Source: Ramlibacter sp.
GTDB lineage: Bacteria; Pseudomonadota; Gammaproteobacteria; Burkholderiales; Burkholderiaceae_C
DNA: 37,902 bases
Assembly: GCA_014376765.1 (NCBI GenBank)
Contig: JACMQX010000037.1
Span: forward strand, 1-37,902
Direction: 5' to 3'
The position numbers and the translations under genes were made by a program. The first letter of the stretch is position 1; every line of letters starts with the position of its first letter. Shown one piece after another: positions 24,952 to 33,339 of the stretch. The notes beneath the pieces are model-generated. The model saw only the letters and a program-made list of their open reading frames with translations. It was not told the DNA's origin and did no database searches.

Positions 24952-26118
24952 TCAGATTTTTGCAAGGCGGTCCAGCGCCAGGTTCAGCGTCTCATCCTTT
25001 TTGGCAAAGCAAAAGCGCACCACGCGCTGGTCAAATGCGTTGCCGTAGAAAGCCGACAGCGGGATTGCCGCCACGCCGATCTCGCCGGTAAGCCAGAGGC
25101 AGAAGTCGGCTTCGCTCAGGTCGCTCACAGCCGAAATTTCCACACACTGGAAGTAGGTGCCCTCGCTTGGCAGCAGCTTGAAGCGCGTGCGCTTGAGGCC
25201 CTCGCGAAACAGGTCGCGTTTGCGCTGGTAGAAGTCGGGCAGGTCCAGGTAGGGGCGCGGGTCAGCCATGTACTGCTGAAGGCCATGCTGCACCGGCGTG
25301 TTGACGGTGAACACATTGAACTGGTGCACCTTGCGGAACTCAACCGTGAGCGAGGCGGGCGCCGCCACATAGCCCACCTTCCAGCCTGTGACGTGGTAAG
25401 TCTTGCCAAAGCTCGAGACGATGAAGCTGCGCGCAGCCAGTACCGGAAACCGCGACGCGCTCTGGTGCTGCTGCCCGTCATACACCATGTGCTCATACAC
25501 CTCGTCGCTGATGAGCAGCACCTCGGTGGGCGCCAGAAGCTCCTGCAGGCGCAGCATGTCGGCCTGCAACCAGACGGTGCCGCTGGGGTTGTGGGGCGAG
25601 TTGATGATGATCGCGCGCGTCTTGCTGTTCATGGCGGCGGCAATCTTGTCAAAGTCCGGCCGGAAGCTGCCCGGCGTGAGAGGCACCCGAATCACCTTGC
25701 CGCCGGCCAGGTCGATGTTGGGCACGTAGCTGTCGTAGCAGGGCTCCAGCACGATGACTTCATCGCCCGGCCGCACGACGGCCAGGATGATGGTGATGAT
25801 CGCCTGCGTCGCGCCAGCCGTGACGGTGATCTCGGTGGCAGGGTCGTAATGGTGGCCGTAAATGGCGTTGACCTTGGCCGAGATCGCGTCACGCAGGGCT
25901 GGAACACCCGTCATCGGCGGGTACTGGTTCAGGCCCTTGGTCATGGCCTGGGTCACCGCCTCCACCAGCCTTGTGTCGCAGTCAAAATCAGGAAAACCCT
26001 GACCGAGATTGACCGCGCTTTTTTCAGTCGCCAGTTGCGACATGACGGTGAAGATGGTGGTGCCCACGGCGGGCAGTTTGGTCTGGAGAACCGGGGTACG
26101 TTCAAGGGTCGTGTTCAT
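24952..26118 (-). CDS. PLP-dependent aminotransferase, methionine aminotransferase type
   Basis: A 388-residue fold-type I class I/II aminotransferase closest in style to YbdL-type methionine aminotransferases (LPAVGTTIFTVMSQLA, NLGQGFPDFD near the N-terminus). The PLP lysine is K239 in SSFGKTYHVTGWKVGY, with D205 and Y208 in SDEVYEH and N/P in NSPHNPSG. It would interconvert methionine and its 2-oxo acid, for example for methionine salvage. The start at 26118 lies 4 bp after the cysB stop, so it is probably co-transcribed with cysB, which supports a sulfur role. Kynurenine or glutamine transaminase activity is possible. Confidence 0.88.
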   Translation of the reverse strand: MNTTLERTPVLQTKLPAVGTTIFTVMSQLATEKSAVNLGQGFPDFDCDTRLVEAVTQAMTKGLNQYPPMTGVPALRDAISAKVNAIYGHHYDPATEITVTAGATQAIITIILAVVRPGDEVIVLEPCYDSYVPNIDLAGGKVIRVPLTPGSFRPDFDKIAAAMNSKTRAIIINSPHNPSGTVWLQADMLRLQELLAPTEVLLISDEVYEHMVYDGQQHQSASRFPVLAARSFIVSSFGKTYHVTGWKVGYVAAPASLTVEFRKVHQFNVFTVNTPVQHGLQQYMADPRPYLDLPDFYQRKRDLFREGLKRTRFKLLPSEGTYFQCVEISAVSDLSEADFCLWLTGEIGVAAIPLSAFYGNAFDQRVVRFCFAKKDETLNLALDRLAKI

Positions 26119-26122
26119 GACT

Positions 26123-27067
26123 TCAAATTCCGTAGTCGTTAACCTGGCCGCTGAGCGCTTTGGCAATCAAATTGCGGTCCAGCCTGTCGCTCAGCAGTTC
26201 GGCAAATTTGAAAACAAAGTTACGCAGGTAGGCGCTCTTCTTGAATGCCACGCGGGCAATGTTCTGGCCGAACAGGATGCCGGCGGGGCGCACGACGAGG
26301 TCGCTGTTGCTGCCGTCATCACGCACTGCCATTTCAGCCACGATGCCCACACCCAGGCCCAGGCGCACATAGGTCTTGATCACGTCCGAGTCAATCGCCT
26401 CCAGCGCGATGCGGGGCGTCAGCTTGCGTGCGGCAAAGGCGGTGTCGATGCGCGTGCGCCCGGTGAACGAGGGGTGGTAGGTGATGATCGGCTCTTTGGC
26501 AATGTCTTCCAGCGTGAGGCGCTCTTTCTTGGCCAGCGGGTGATCTATAGGCAAGACCAGCACATGCTGCCACTCATAACAGGGCAGCGTGACCAGCTCG
26601 GAATAGTCGGCCAGCGACTCCGTCGCAATACCGATCTCGGCCACCTCGTCGATCACCATGCGGGCCACCTGATCAGGCGCGCCCTGATGCAGGCTGATGT
26701 TGACCTTGGGATAGGCCTCGCGCAGCTTTGCCACGGGAACGGGCAGAACGTAGCGGGCCTGGGTGTGGGTAGTCGCGATGGACAGCGTGCCACTGTCCTC
26801 GGCACTGAACTGCTCGCCAATGCGCTTGAGGTTGCCGACCTCGCGCATGATCAGCTCGATGCTTTTGAGCACATGCTGGCCTGGCTCGGTAATGCGCTTG
26901 AGGCGTTTGCCGTGGCGCGCAAAGATTTCCACGCCCAGCTCTTCCTCCAGCTCGATGATGGCTTTGGACACGCCGGGCTGCGAGGTATGCAGTGCCTTGG
27001 CGGCCTCGGTGAGGTTCAGGTTGCGGCGGGCCGCTTCCTGGACGAAGCGGAATTGATGCAGGTTCAT
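26123..27067 (-). CDS. cysB: LysR-type regulator CysB
   Basis: A 314-residue LysR regulator of sulfate assimilation; in enterobacteria CysB activates cys promoters with N-acetylserine and represses its own gene. The N-terminal winged helix (LHTSQPGVSKAIIELEEELG) and effector domain with ATTHTQARYVLPVPVAKL and IDSDVIKTYVRLGLGVG match CysB/Cbl closely. It is shorter at the C-terminus than E. coli CysB (324). It sits between cbiX and the aminotransferase on the same strand. A GATTTGTTAGT element overlaps its presumed promoter, suggesting autoregulation. Cbl or SsuR paralogues are the alternative. Confidence 0.93.
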   Translation of the reverse strand: MNLHQFRFVQEAARRNLNLTEAAKALHTSQPGVSKAIIELEEELGVEIFARHGKRLKRITEPGQHVLKSIELIMREVGNLKRIGEQFSAEDSGTLSIATTHTQARYVLPVPVAKLREAYPKVNISLHQGAPDQVARMVIDEVAEIGIATESLADYSELVTLPCYEWQHVLVLPIDHPLAKKERLTLEDIAKEPIITYHPSFTGRTRIDTAFAARKLTPRIALEAIDSDVIKTYVRLGLGVGIVAEMAVRDDGSNSDLVVRPAGILFGQNIARVAFKKSAYLRNFVFKFAELLSDRLDRNLIAKALSGQVNDYGI

Positions 27068-27073
27068 ATCGAA

Positions 27074-27093
27074 ATCATACTAACAAATCAGTT
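27074..27093 (-). promoter_or_regulatory. Candidate cysB promoter and autoregulatory site
   Basis: On the minus strand TATGAT (27074-27079) is a -10-like box, very close to the start codon. GATTTGTTAGT (27079-27089) abuts it and closely matches GATTTATTAGT upstream of the cys operon. No clear -35. Operator function is inferred. Confidence 0.4.
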
Positions 27094-27135
27094 CATCATG
27101 CGCCGGGCATCTATATCAATCTGAAGTTTGCGCGC

Positions 27136-27495
27136 TCAGTCCAGGGCAATTTCAGCCAGCAGGTGGACCAGCCGCCCGTCCTCACCCACTGCGGGTTGAA
27201 GGGTGAACGTCACGCCGGGGTGTGATGCCTTGAGCTCGCTGAACAGCACGGGCAGGTCTTCACGCGCATGTTTGCCTACGCCGAGAAACATGGGGACGAT
27301 GCGGATGGCTTCGGCGCCATCGTTCACCAGCGCTGCGGCTGCCGTGCCAAGCGCCGGTTCAGTCAACTCAAGATAGGCGCAAACCACGGGGGTCTGCGGC
27401 GACTGCTCGCGTATGCGTTGCGCAACGGCCTCCAGCGGCCGGCGCCACAGCGGGTCGCGTGAACCGTGGGCAAACAGGATGATTGCGCAAGCCAT
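27136..27495 (-). CDS. cbiX: Single-domain sirohydrochlorin chelatase (CbiX/SirB family)
   Basis: A 119-residue single-domain class II chelatase with His residues typical of the active site: H10 in LFAHGSRDPLW and H76 in PMFLGVGKHARED. Such short CbiX forms act as dimers on sirohydrochlorin with Co or Fe. Next to cysB and with a siroheme-dependent CysI in the window, iron insertion to make siroheme is the simplest reading (inference). The start at 27495 has AAGG upstream; the longer frame would overlap lptG. It lies 5 bp downstream of the lptG stop. Confidence 0.85.
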   Translation of the reverse strand: MACAIILFAHGSRDPLWRRPLEAVAQRIREQSPQTPVVCAYLELTEPALGTAAAALVNDGAEAIRIVPMFLGVGKHAREDLPVLFSELKASHPGVTFTLQPAVGEDGRLVHLLAEIALD

Positions 27496-27500
27496 GGGTC

Positions 27501-28610
27501 TTACCTTCGCAACACCAGCCACCCAAAGGCGCCCAGCGAAAAAACAGAATAGATCATCCCCGGCGCGGCCGCCGTCAGCCACGGCCACCAGTTCTGCAAA
27601 TTGCCGATGTAGCCAAACACGTTGTTCAGCAGGAAGAAGCTGATACCGATGAGCACGCCACCAAACACATAGCTGGTGATGCCGCCCGAGCGAAAGTGCA
27701 GATAGGCAAAGGGCAGGGCCAGCACCACCATGACCAGGCAGCTCAAGGGGTAGAACACCTTGCGCCAGAACTCTATCTCATAGCGCTGTGCGACCTGTCC
27801 ATTGGCGTCCAGGTGCTGGATGTACTGGAACAGGTCAATGGTGCTCATGCGCTCAGGCATGAGCAGCGCCACCGACACCATTTCAGCGGAGATCTCGGTG
27901 GGCCAGCGGTAGGCGGCGAGCTTTTGCCTGTCCACCTTGCTGGTGGTGGCGTCCCGGCTGCCGAATTCATTGCGCTCGGCGTCCTGCAGCAGCCAGGCGC
28001 CGTCTTCCCCAAAACGAGCCTTGGGCGCCTGGGTCAGCGACACCAGAAAGCCCTTGCTGTCGAACTCGAAAATCCGCACGCCCTGCATGTTGCCATCCGC
28101 TGTGAGTGCGCTGACGTTGGCTGCATAGGTGTTGTAGGGCTGCTTTTCTTTGAGCCAGGCGCCCGTCTGGCCAACGGTAATGCGGCCCTGAAAGCGCGCC
28201 TTGAGCAGCTGGGCGCTGCGGTCCGAGGCGGGCGTCAAATAGTCGCCTACGGCAAAAGTGACAAGGACAAAGGCCAGCCCCAACACCAGCAAGGTGCGCA
28301 AGGCACGCCACGGCCCCAGGCCGCTGGTGCGAAGGATCGTGTACTCGGAGCTTTGCGCCAGCCGTGCCATGACGAAGATGGTGCCAATCAGCACTGCAAT
28401 CGGCAACAGCTCGTACAGGTGGCTGGGTATCCGCAAGGCGACATACATCAGTGCATGCGTGACAAGGTAGGTGCCAGCAGGCCCTGGCTTGCCGATGTCT
28501 TGCAGCTCATCAACAAAGTCAAAGAAGAAGAACAGCGCGAGAAATCCCAGCGCCACAAAAGCAACCGCTGCAATCACCTCGCCATAGATCAACTGCCGGA
28601 TTGTCTTCAT
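27501..28610 (-). CDS. lptG: LPS export ABC transporter permease LptG
   Basis: A 369-residue inner-membrane subunit of the LptB2FG complex that extracts lipopolysaccharide toward the LptA bridge. It has N- and C-terminal groups of three membrane spans enclosing a periplasmic beta-jellyroll domain (about 100-270), and the sequence GEVIAAVAFVALGFLALFFFFDFVDEL near the start. The ATG at 28610 overlaps the lptF stop (ATGA). Order lptF-lptG is conserved; cbiX follows after 5 bp. Confidence 0.93.
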   Translation of the reverse strand: MKTIRQLIYGEVIAAVAFVALGFLALFFFFDFVDELQDIGKPGPAGTYLVTHALMYVALRIPSHLYELLPIAVLIGTIFVMARLAQSSEYTILRTSGLGPWRALRTLLVLGLAFVLVTFAVGDYLTPASDRSAQLLKARFQGRITVGQTGAWLKEKQPYNTYAANVSALTADGNMQGVRIFEFDSKGFLVSLTQAPKARFGEDGAWLLQDAERNEFGSRDATTSKVDRQKLAAYRWPTEISAEMVSVALLMPERMSTIDLFQYIQHLDANGQVAQRYEIEFWRKVFYPLSCLVMVVLALPFAYLHFRSGGITSYVFGGVLIGISFFLLNNVFGYIGNLQNWWPWLTAAAPGMIYSVFSLGAFGWLVLRR

Positions 28611-29728
28611 GTCCCCGGTCGCTCCGTACGCGCCAACCTGGCCGGCCTGCGCCGCCACAGCGCGCTCAAACTCCAGTTGTTGTGGCGCTTGCCCAGCCAC
28701 AACAGGCCCAGCAGGAATACGCCGCCATGCAGGCCGAACAGGAAGGCGCCAAACGAGGTCTTGCCCGCTGCGATCCAGCTTTGTCCGATGTTCAGCAGGT
28801 TGTAGTAAACAACAAAGGCGAACAGCGCAAAAACCAGGCTGCCGCTGCGCCCGGCACGCGGGTTGACGCTAGATACCGCCACCGCAATGATGACGAAGTT
28901 CAGCGCCGCCAGCGCCATGCCGATGCGCCAGGCCAGCTCGCCCTGGTTGATGCGGTTGGGATGCATCATCAGGTCGTAAGTTGCGCGCGTCTTGGCCGGC
29001 GCATCCTCGGGCGCGCCGAGGGCGTCGCTGCCCACACGGGTGCCATATTCCTCGAACTTGCTGATCTTGATGTCGGGCTGGCCCGTCGCATGCTCCAGCC
29101 GCTGGCCGGTATTAAGAAGCAGAAACCGGTCATTGCCGATGGTGTCGACCCGGCCGCTACGGGCCGAGGTGACGGCTTCCTTGCCCCGCTCGGTTGCGGC
29201 GATGAAGATGTTCTTGCCCGACTTTCCATCCGGCGAGTCCTTGTCCAGGAAGAACACCCGGGTGCCGTTGGCCGATTCCTGAAACTGGCCGGGGGCCACG
29301 CGCTCGAGGTCGCCGCGTTTTTCATAACGGTCGCGCATCTCGCGCGTTTGCTGGTTGGACCAGGGCCACACTACCATCACCAGTGCCGCGATCACCAGCA
29401 GGATGGGCCAGGCAAAGCGGAACAGGGGCCCCAGAAAACCCGACAGGCCACGGCCGCTGGCAAACCAGATCACCATCTCGCTGTCGCCGTACATGCGTGA
29501 GAGCGTGGCCACAATTGCAATGAACAGGCTGAGTGTGAGGATGGTGGGCAGGTGGCCCAGCACCGTGTAGCCCAGCACCATCATCACCTCCTGCGGGTTG
29601 ACTGCACCGCGGCTGGCCAGGCCCAGCGTGCGGATCAACATCATCGTCATGACGATCGTGATCAGCACCACCAGCGTGGCGCCGAATGAGCGCGCCAGTT
29701 CCTTGCGAATGGTGGAATGGAATAACAT
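28607..29728 (-). CDS. lptF: LPS export ABC transporter permease LptF
   Basis: A 373-residue partner of LptG. The N-terminus MLFHSTIRKELARSFGATL and RMYGDSEMVIWFASGRGL (cytoplasmic coupling helix) are typical of LptF; the periplasmic domain is about 105-270. The ATG at 29728 is chosen over GTG 29746 because it gives the family N-terminus. Only 23 bp separate it from divergent pepA; CATAAT on the minus strand overlaps the pepA start codon and may be its -10. Confidence 0.92.
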   Translation of the reverse strand: MLFHSTIRKELARSFGATLVVLITIVMTMMLIRTLGLASRGAVNPQEVMMVLGYTVLGHLPTILTLSLFIAIVATLSRMYGDSEMVIWFASGRGLSGFLGPLFRFAWPILLVIAALVMVVWPWSNQQTREMRDRYEKRGDLERVAPGQFQESANGTRVFFLDKDSPDGKSGKNIFIAATERGKEAVTSARSGRVDTIGNDRFLLLNTGQRLEHATGQPDIKISKFEEYGTRVGSDALGAPEDAPAKTRATYDLMMHPNRINQGELAWRIGMALAALNFVIIAVAVSSVNPRAGRSGSLVFALFAFVVYYNLLNIGQSWIAAGKTSFGAFLFGLHGGVFLLGLLWLGKRHNNWSLSALWRRRPARLARTERPGT

Positions 29729-29751
29729 CGGTTTCAAGGAAAACACGAATT

Positions 29752-31245
29752 ATGGACTTCGAACTCAAAACCCTGTCCCTGGCAGGCGCCGTCTCTGAAA
29801 AAACCGACGCGCTGGTCGTGCTGGTGCCCCTGGCCTGGAAGCCAGGCAAAGGTTTACTCGACGGGCTCATTGCCGATGCGATGAAAAGCGGGGACCTGGA
29901 GTTGAAGCCCGGCAAGCTGCTCAAGCTCTGGCGTGCCGCAGGTATGGCGGCGCCGCGGGTGGTACTGGCCGGTGCGGGCGATGGTTCAGCCAAACAGGCG
30001 CGGCAGGCGGTGATTGCAGCCGTGGGCTCGCTCAAGGGTGGCCCTGCGCAGCGCGTGACGCTGTGCTTTGGGTCCGGCATCTCAGCCGAAGTATTGCGGG
30101 CCTCGGTCCTGGCCGTAGCGGAGGCCAGTTATGTGTACACCACCACCAAGTCCAAGCCCGAAGGGCGCAAGCTGAGCCACGTCACGCTGGGTGTTCTGTC
30201 GGCAGACGGCCTTCAAGGCGCTTTCGATGAAGCCAAGGCGACTGTGGACGGCATCGAATTTGCCAAGGAATGGGCCAACCGCCCCGGCAATCACAGCACG
30301 CCGACCATGCTGGGCGAAGCGGCCAAGAGCCTGGCCAAAGGGTCCAAGCTGATCAAATGTGAGGTGCTCGGGCCCAAGGAAGTGGCCAGGCTGGGCATGG
30401 GCTCGTTCATCTCGGTGGCCCAAGGCTCGGAGGAAGAGCTGCGCTTCATCGTGCTGCGCTACGACGGCGCACCAGCCAGGGGCAAGGCTGCAGCAGCGGC
30501 ACCTACATTGCTGGTGGGCAAGGGCATCACCTTTGACACTGGCGGCATCTCGATCAAGCCTGCTGCTGAAATGGACGAGATGAAGTTTGACATGTGCGGC
30601 GCCGCCAGCGTACTCGGCGTGTTCCGCGCCCTGGCTGAACTCAAGCCCGCAATCAACGTGGTGGGGCTGATCCCCTCGTGCGAGAACATGCCTGATGGCC
30701 GCTCGGTGAAGCCGGGCGATGTGGTCACCAGTATGAGCGGGCAGACCATCGAGAACCTCAACACCGACGCCGAAGGCCGGCTCATCTTGTGCGATGCATT
30801 GACCTACGCCGAACGCTTCAAGCCCCGCGCCGTGGTGGACATCGCCACGTTGACCGGAGCCTGCGTCATTGCACTGGGCGCCGTGCGCAGCGGCCTCTTT
30901 TCCAACGACGACGCGCTGGCCAAAGGTTTGCAGGACGCAGGCGAGGCAGCGCTGGACCCCTGCTGGCGCATGCCGCTGGATGAAGATTACGCCGAAAGCC
31001 TCAAATCCAATTTTGCGGACGTGGCCAACGTGGGCGGCCGCGCGGGCGGCGCCATCACGGCGGCCAAGTTCCTGCAGCGCTTTGCAGGCAAATTTCCATG
31101 GGCCCATCTGGACATTGCCGGCACGGCCTGGAAGGGCGGCGCTGCCAAGGGCGCAACCGGCCGACCTGTCGGTTTGCTGTTGACTTACCTGCTGGCCCAG
31201 CAGCCCCCGAGGCTTGCCACGCGGCCTGCGGTCCGGCGCAAGTAG
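29752..31245 (+). CDS. pepA: Leucyl aminopeptidase (M17 family)
   Basis: A 497-residue cytosolic two-metal aminopeptidase. Metal and catalytic residues are seen in VGKGITFDTGG (K257, D262) and the M17 signature NTDAEGRL (337-344: D339, E341, catalytic R343). The N-terminal macro-like domain and length match PepA, which in enterobacteria also binds DNA. The ATG at 29752 with AAGGA upstream. It is divergent from lptF and followed by holC, a common Burkholderiales arrangement. Confidence 0.95.
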   Translation: MDFELKTLSLAGAVSEKTDALVVLVPLAWKPGKGLLDGLIADAMKSGDLELKPGKLLKLWRAAGMAAPRVVLAGAGDGSAKQARQAVIAAVGSLKGGPAQRVTLCFGSGISAEVLRASVLAVAEASYVYTTTKSKPEGRKLSHVTLGVLSADGLQGAFDEAKATVDGIEFAKEWANRPGNHSTPTMLGEAAKSLAKGSKLIKCEVLGPKEVARLGMGSFISVAQGSEEELRFIVLRYDGAPARGKAAAAAPTLLVGKGITFDTGGISIKPAAEMDEMKFDMCGAASVLGVFRALAELKPAINVVGLIPSCENMPDGRSVKPGDVVTSMSGQTIENLNTDAEGRLILCDALTYAERFKPRAVVDIATLTGACVIALGAVRSGLFSNDDALAKGLQDAGEAALDPCWRMPLDEDYAESLKSNFADVANVGGRAGGAITAAKFLQRFAGKFPWAHLDIAGTAWKGGAAKGATGRPVGLLLTYLLAQQPPRLATRPAVRRK

Positions 31246-31263
31246 GCCAGCGCAATATCCCCC

Positions 31264-31701
31264 GTGACCGAAGTCGCCTTTCATTTCAATGCGCCCGACA
31301 AACTGGCCTATGCCTGCCGCCTGCTGCGCAAGGCAAGCGCCAGCGGTGCGAAACTTGTGGTGACGGGCGAGCCCGGGCTTTTGCGTCAGCTTGACGTGGC
31401 CCTCTGGACGTTCTCACCCCTTGAGTTTTTGCCCCATTGCCTGGGCACCAGTGACGCCGCTGTGTTGGCGGCTTCACCGATCGTGCTGGCAGAACAGGTT
31501 CAGGGCACGCCGCACCAGCAGGTGCTGGTGAACCTCAGCCATGCTGTGCCCGACGGCTTCGAACGGTTTGAACGGCTGATTGAGGTGGTGGAAGAGGGCG
31601 ACGAAGCCGGCCGCCTTTCAGCGCGCAGCCGCTGGAAGCACTATGCCGACCGCGGCTATGCCATCACGCGCCATGACCTGGCTGCGAAAGGACAGAACTG
31701 A
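31264..31701 (+). CDS. holC: DNA polymerase III chi subunit
   Basis: A 145-residue HolC protein; chi links the clamp-loader psi subunit to SSB. Motifs: EVAFHFNAPDKLAYACRLLR near the start, LWTFSPLEFLPHCLG in the middle and RSRWKHYADRGYAITRHDL at the end. The start codon is GTG at 31264, 18 bp after the pepA stop. The stop overlaps the next gene's ATG (TGATG). Confidence 0.93.
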   Translation: MTEVAFHFNAPDKLAYACRLLRKASASGAKLVVTGEPGLLRQLDVALWTFSPLEFLPHCLGTSDAAVLAASPIVLAEQVQGTPHQQVLVNLSHAVPDGFERFERLIEVVEEGDEAGRLSARSRWKHYADRGYAITRHDLAAKGQN

Positions 31702-32018
31702 TGTCCGGCGCGCCACGCACCCCCCCGCGGTTCGTTCCGACGCTGACCGAAGTGGTGCAGAACCGCGAGCTTGCACCTGCACCGCCCGCAGTCCAGCCGG
31801 CGGTTTTGCAGGAACAGATCATTCACCGGGTGATGCAGCGTGTGGACCTGTCGCTGGAGCGGCGCCTGCGCGAATCTGTAGCTACGCTGGTCCTGGAGCA
31901 GACCCGCTCGCTCGGCCCCATGCTGCGCGAAGAGATTGAGTCTGTTGTCCGCCAGTCGGTATCCGAAGCCGTGGCTGAAGAACTGGCACAGCAAAAACAG
32001 CCGCGCCGCGAAAGCTAG
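31701..32018 (+). CDS. Small conserved protein of unknown function after holC
   Basis: A 105-residue protein with a Pro-rich N-terminus (TPPRFVPTLTEVVQ) and a long amphipathic helical C-terminal part (LERRLRESVATLVLEQTR, IESVVRQSVSEAVAEELAQQ) that could form a coiled coil. No cysteines, membrane segment or known domain recognised. The ATG overlaps the holC stop by one base and AAAGGAC precedes it, so it is co-translated with holC; a role near the replisome is only a contextual guess. Confidence 0.8.
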   Translation: MSGAPRTPPRFVPTLTEVVQNRELAPAPPAVQPAVLQEQIIHRVMQRVDLSLERRLRESVATLVLEQTRSLGPMLREEIESVVRQSVSEAVAEELAQQKQPRRES

Positions 32019-32143
32019 ACGCACTTTTCTCTGCCACCTAGCGTGTTCCCTATGGTTCCGGCCCGGAAATTGCGATATGTTCGCGGCCGTTGAGTCATAA
32101 ATTTTCACCTCAACTTTTCCACAAATACCCCGGAGGTTTTCTT

Positions 32144-33271
32144 ATGCAAATGAAGTTGAAACTGACTGTCGCCGCAGGCATCGCCGCCATTGCCGGCCTT
32201 GCAGCCGCACAAGAGGTCGTCAAGATCGGTCACGTGGCGCCTGTTTCCGGCGCCCAGGCCCATTACGGCAAGGACAATGAAAACGGCGTTCGCATGGCCA
32301 TTGAAGACCTCAACAAGGCCGGCGTTGAAATCAACGGCAAAAAGGTCAAGCTGGAGATCCAGGCCGAAGACGATGCAGCTGATCCCAAGCAGGGCACGGC
32401 TGCTGCACAGAAGCTGTGCGACGCCAAAGTCGCCGGTGTGGTGGGCCACCTGAACTCGGGCACCACCATTCCCGCGTCCAAGGTCTACAACGACTGCGGC
32501 ATCCCCCACGTCACCGGTGCAGCCACCAACCCCAACCTGACCAAGCCCGGCTACAAGACGACCTACCGCATCATCGCCAATGACCTCGCCCTGGGCTCCG
32601 GCCTGGCGTTCTATGCTGCCGACAAGCTGAAGCTGAAGACGGTTGCGATCATTGACGACCGCACTGCTTACGGCCAGGGCGTGGCTGAAGTGTTCAAGAA
32701 GACCGCGCTGGCCAAGGGCATGAAGGTGGTGGACGAGCAGTTCACCAACGACAAGGCCACCGACTTCATGGCCATCCTCACGGCCATCAAGGCCAAGAAC
32801 CCTGACGCCATCTTCTACGGCGGCATGGACCCCCAGGCCGGCCCGATGCTGCGCCAGATGGAGCAGCTTGGCCTGAGCAAGACCAAGTACTTCGGCGGCG
32901 ACGGCATCTGCACCTCGGAAATTGCCAAGCTGGCAGCCGGCGCCAAAACGCTTGAGAACGTGGTCTGCGCTGAAGGCGGCGCTTCGCTTGAAAAAATGCC
33001 TGGCGGCGCAGCCTGGAAGAAGCGTTACGACGAGAAGTACCCTGGCCAGTTCCAGGTCTACAGCCCCTACACCTATGACGCGACTTTTGTGCTGGTTGAC
33101 GCAATGAAGCGCGCCAAGTCGTCTGATCCCAAGGTCTACACGAAAGAGCTGATCAAGACCAACTTCAAGGGCATCACCACCACGATCCAGTTCCTGCCCA
33201 ATGGTGAATTGAAGAACCCGGCCATCACGCTGTATGTCTACAAGGATGGCAAGAAGTCGGCGCTGAACTGA
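32144..33271 (+). CDS. Branched-chain amino-acid-type ABC transporter substrate-binding protein
   Basis: A 375-residue periplasmic protein of the LivJ/LivK class (peripla_BP_6): signal peptide ending at AGLAAAQ, then EVVKIGHVAPVSGAQAHYGKD with the ligand-loop pattern, and SGTTIPASKVYNDCGIPH. It would bind Leu/Ile/Val or a related acid for a Liv-type transporter whose other genes are not present. The ATG at 32144 has CGGAGG seven bases upstream; an upstream frame start at 32090 would precede the signal peptide. A strong terminator follows. Confidence 0.93.
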   Translation: MQMKLKLTVAAGIAAIAGLAAAQEVVKIGHVAPVSGAQAHYGKDNENGVRMAIEDLNKAGVEINGKKVKLEIQAEDDAADPKQGTAAAQKLCDAKVAGVVGHLNSGTTIPASKVYNDCGIPHVTGAATNPNLTKPGYKTTYRIIANDLALGSGLAFYAADKLKLKTVAIIDDRTAYGQGVAEVFKKTALAKGMKVVDEQFTNDKATDFMAILTAIKAKNPDAIFYGGMDPQAGPMLRQMEQLGLSKTKYFGGDGICTSEIAKLAAGAKTLENVVCAEGGASLEKMPGGAAWKKRYDEKYPGQFQVYSPYTYDATFVLVDAMKRAKSSDPKVYTKELIKTNFKGITTTIQFLPNGELKNPAITLYVYKDGKKSALN

Positions 33272-33289
33272 TCACCTGACCAGCCCATG

Positions 33290-33319
33290 AAAAAAGCCAC
33301 CGTGAGGTGGCTTTTTTTT
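33290..33319. terminator. Bidirectional Rho-independent terminator
   Basis: A6-GCCACC-GTGA-GGTGGC-T8: works on the plus strand for the binding-protein gene and on the minus strand for the convergent repeat-protein gene. Confidence 0.95.
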
Positions 33320-33339
33320 GACCATTGGCCGGCGGGAAT

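Noticed and set aside
30082..31284. 400-residue minus-strand frame across pepA
   Set aside because: Shadow of pepA, whose metal-site motifs are on the other strand; no start signal.
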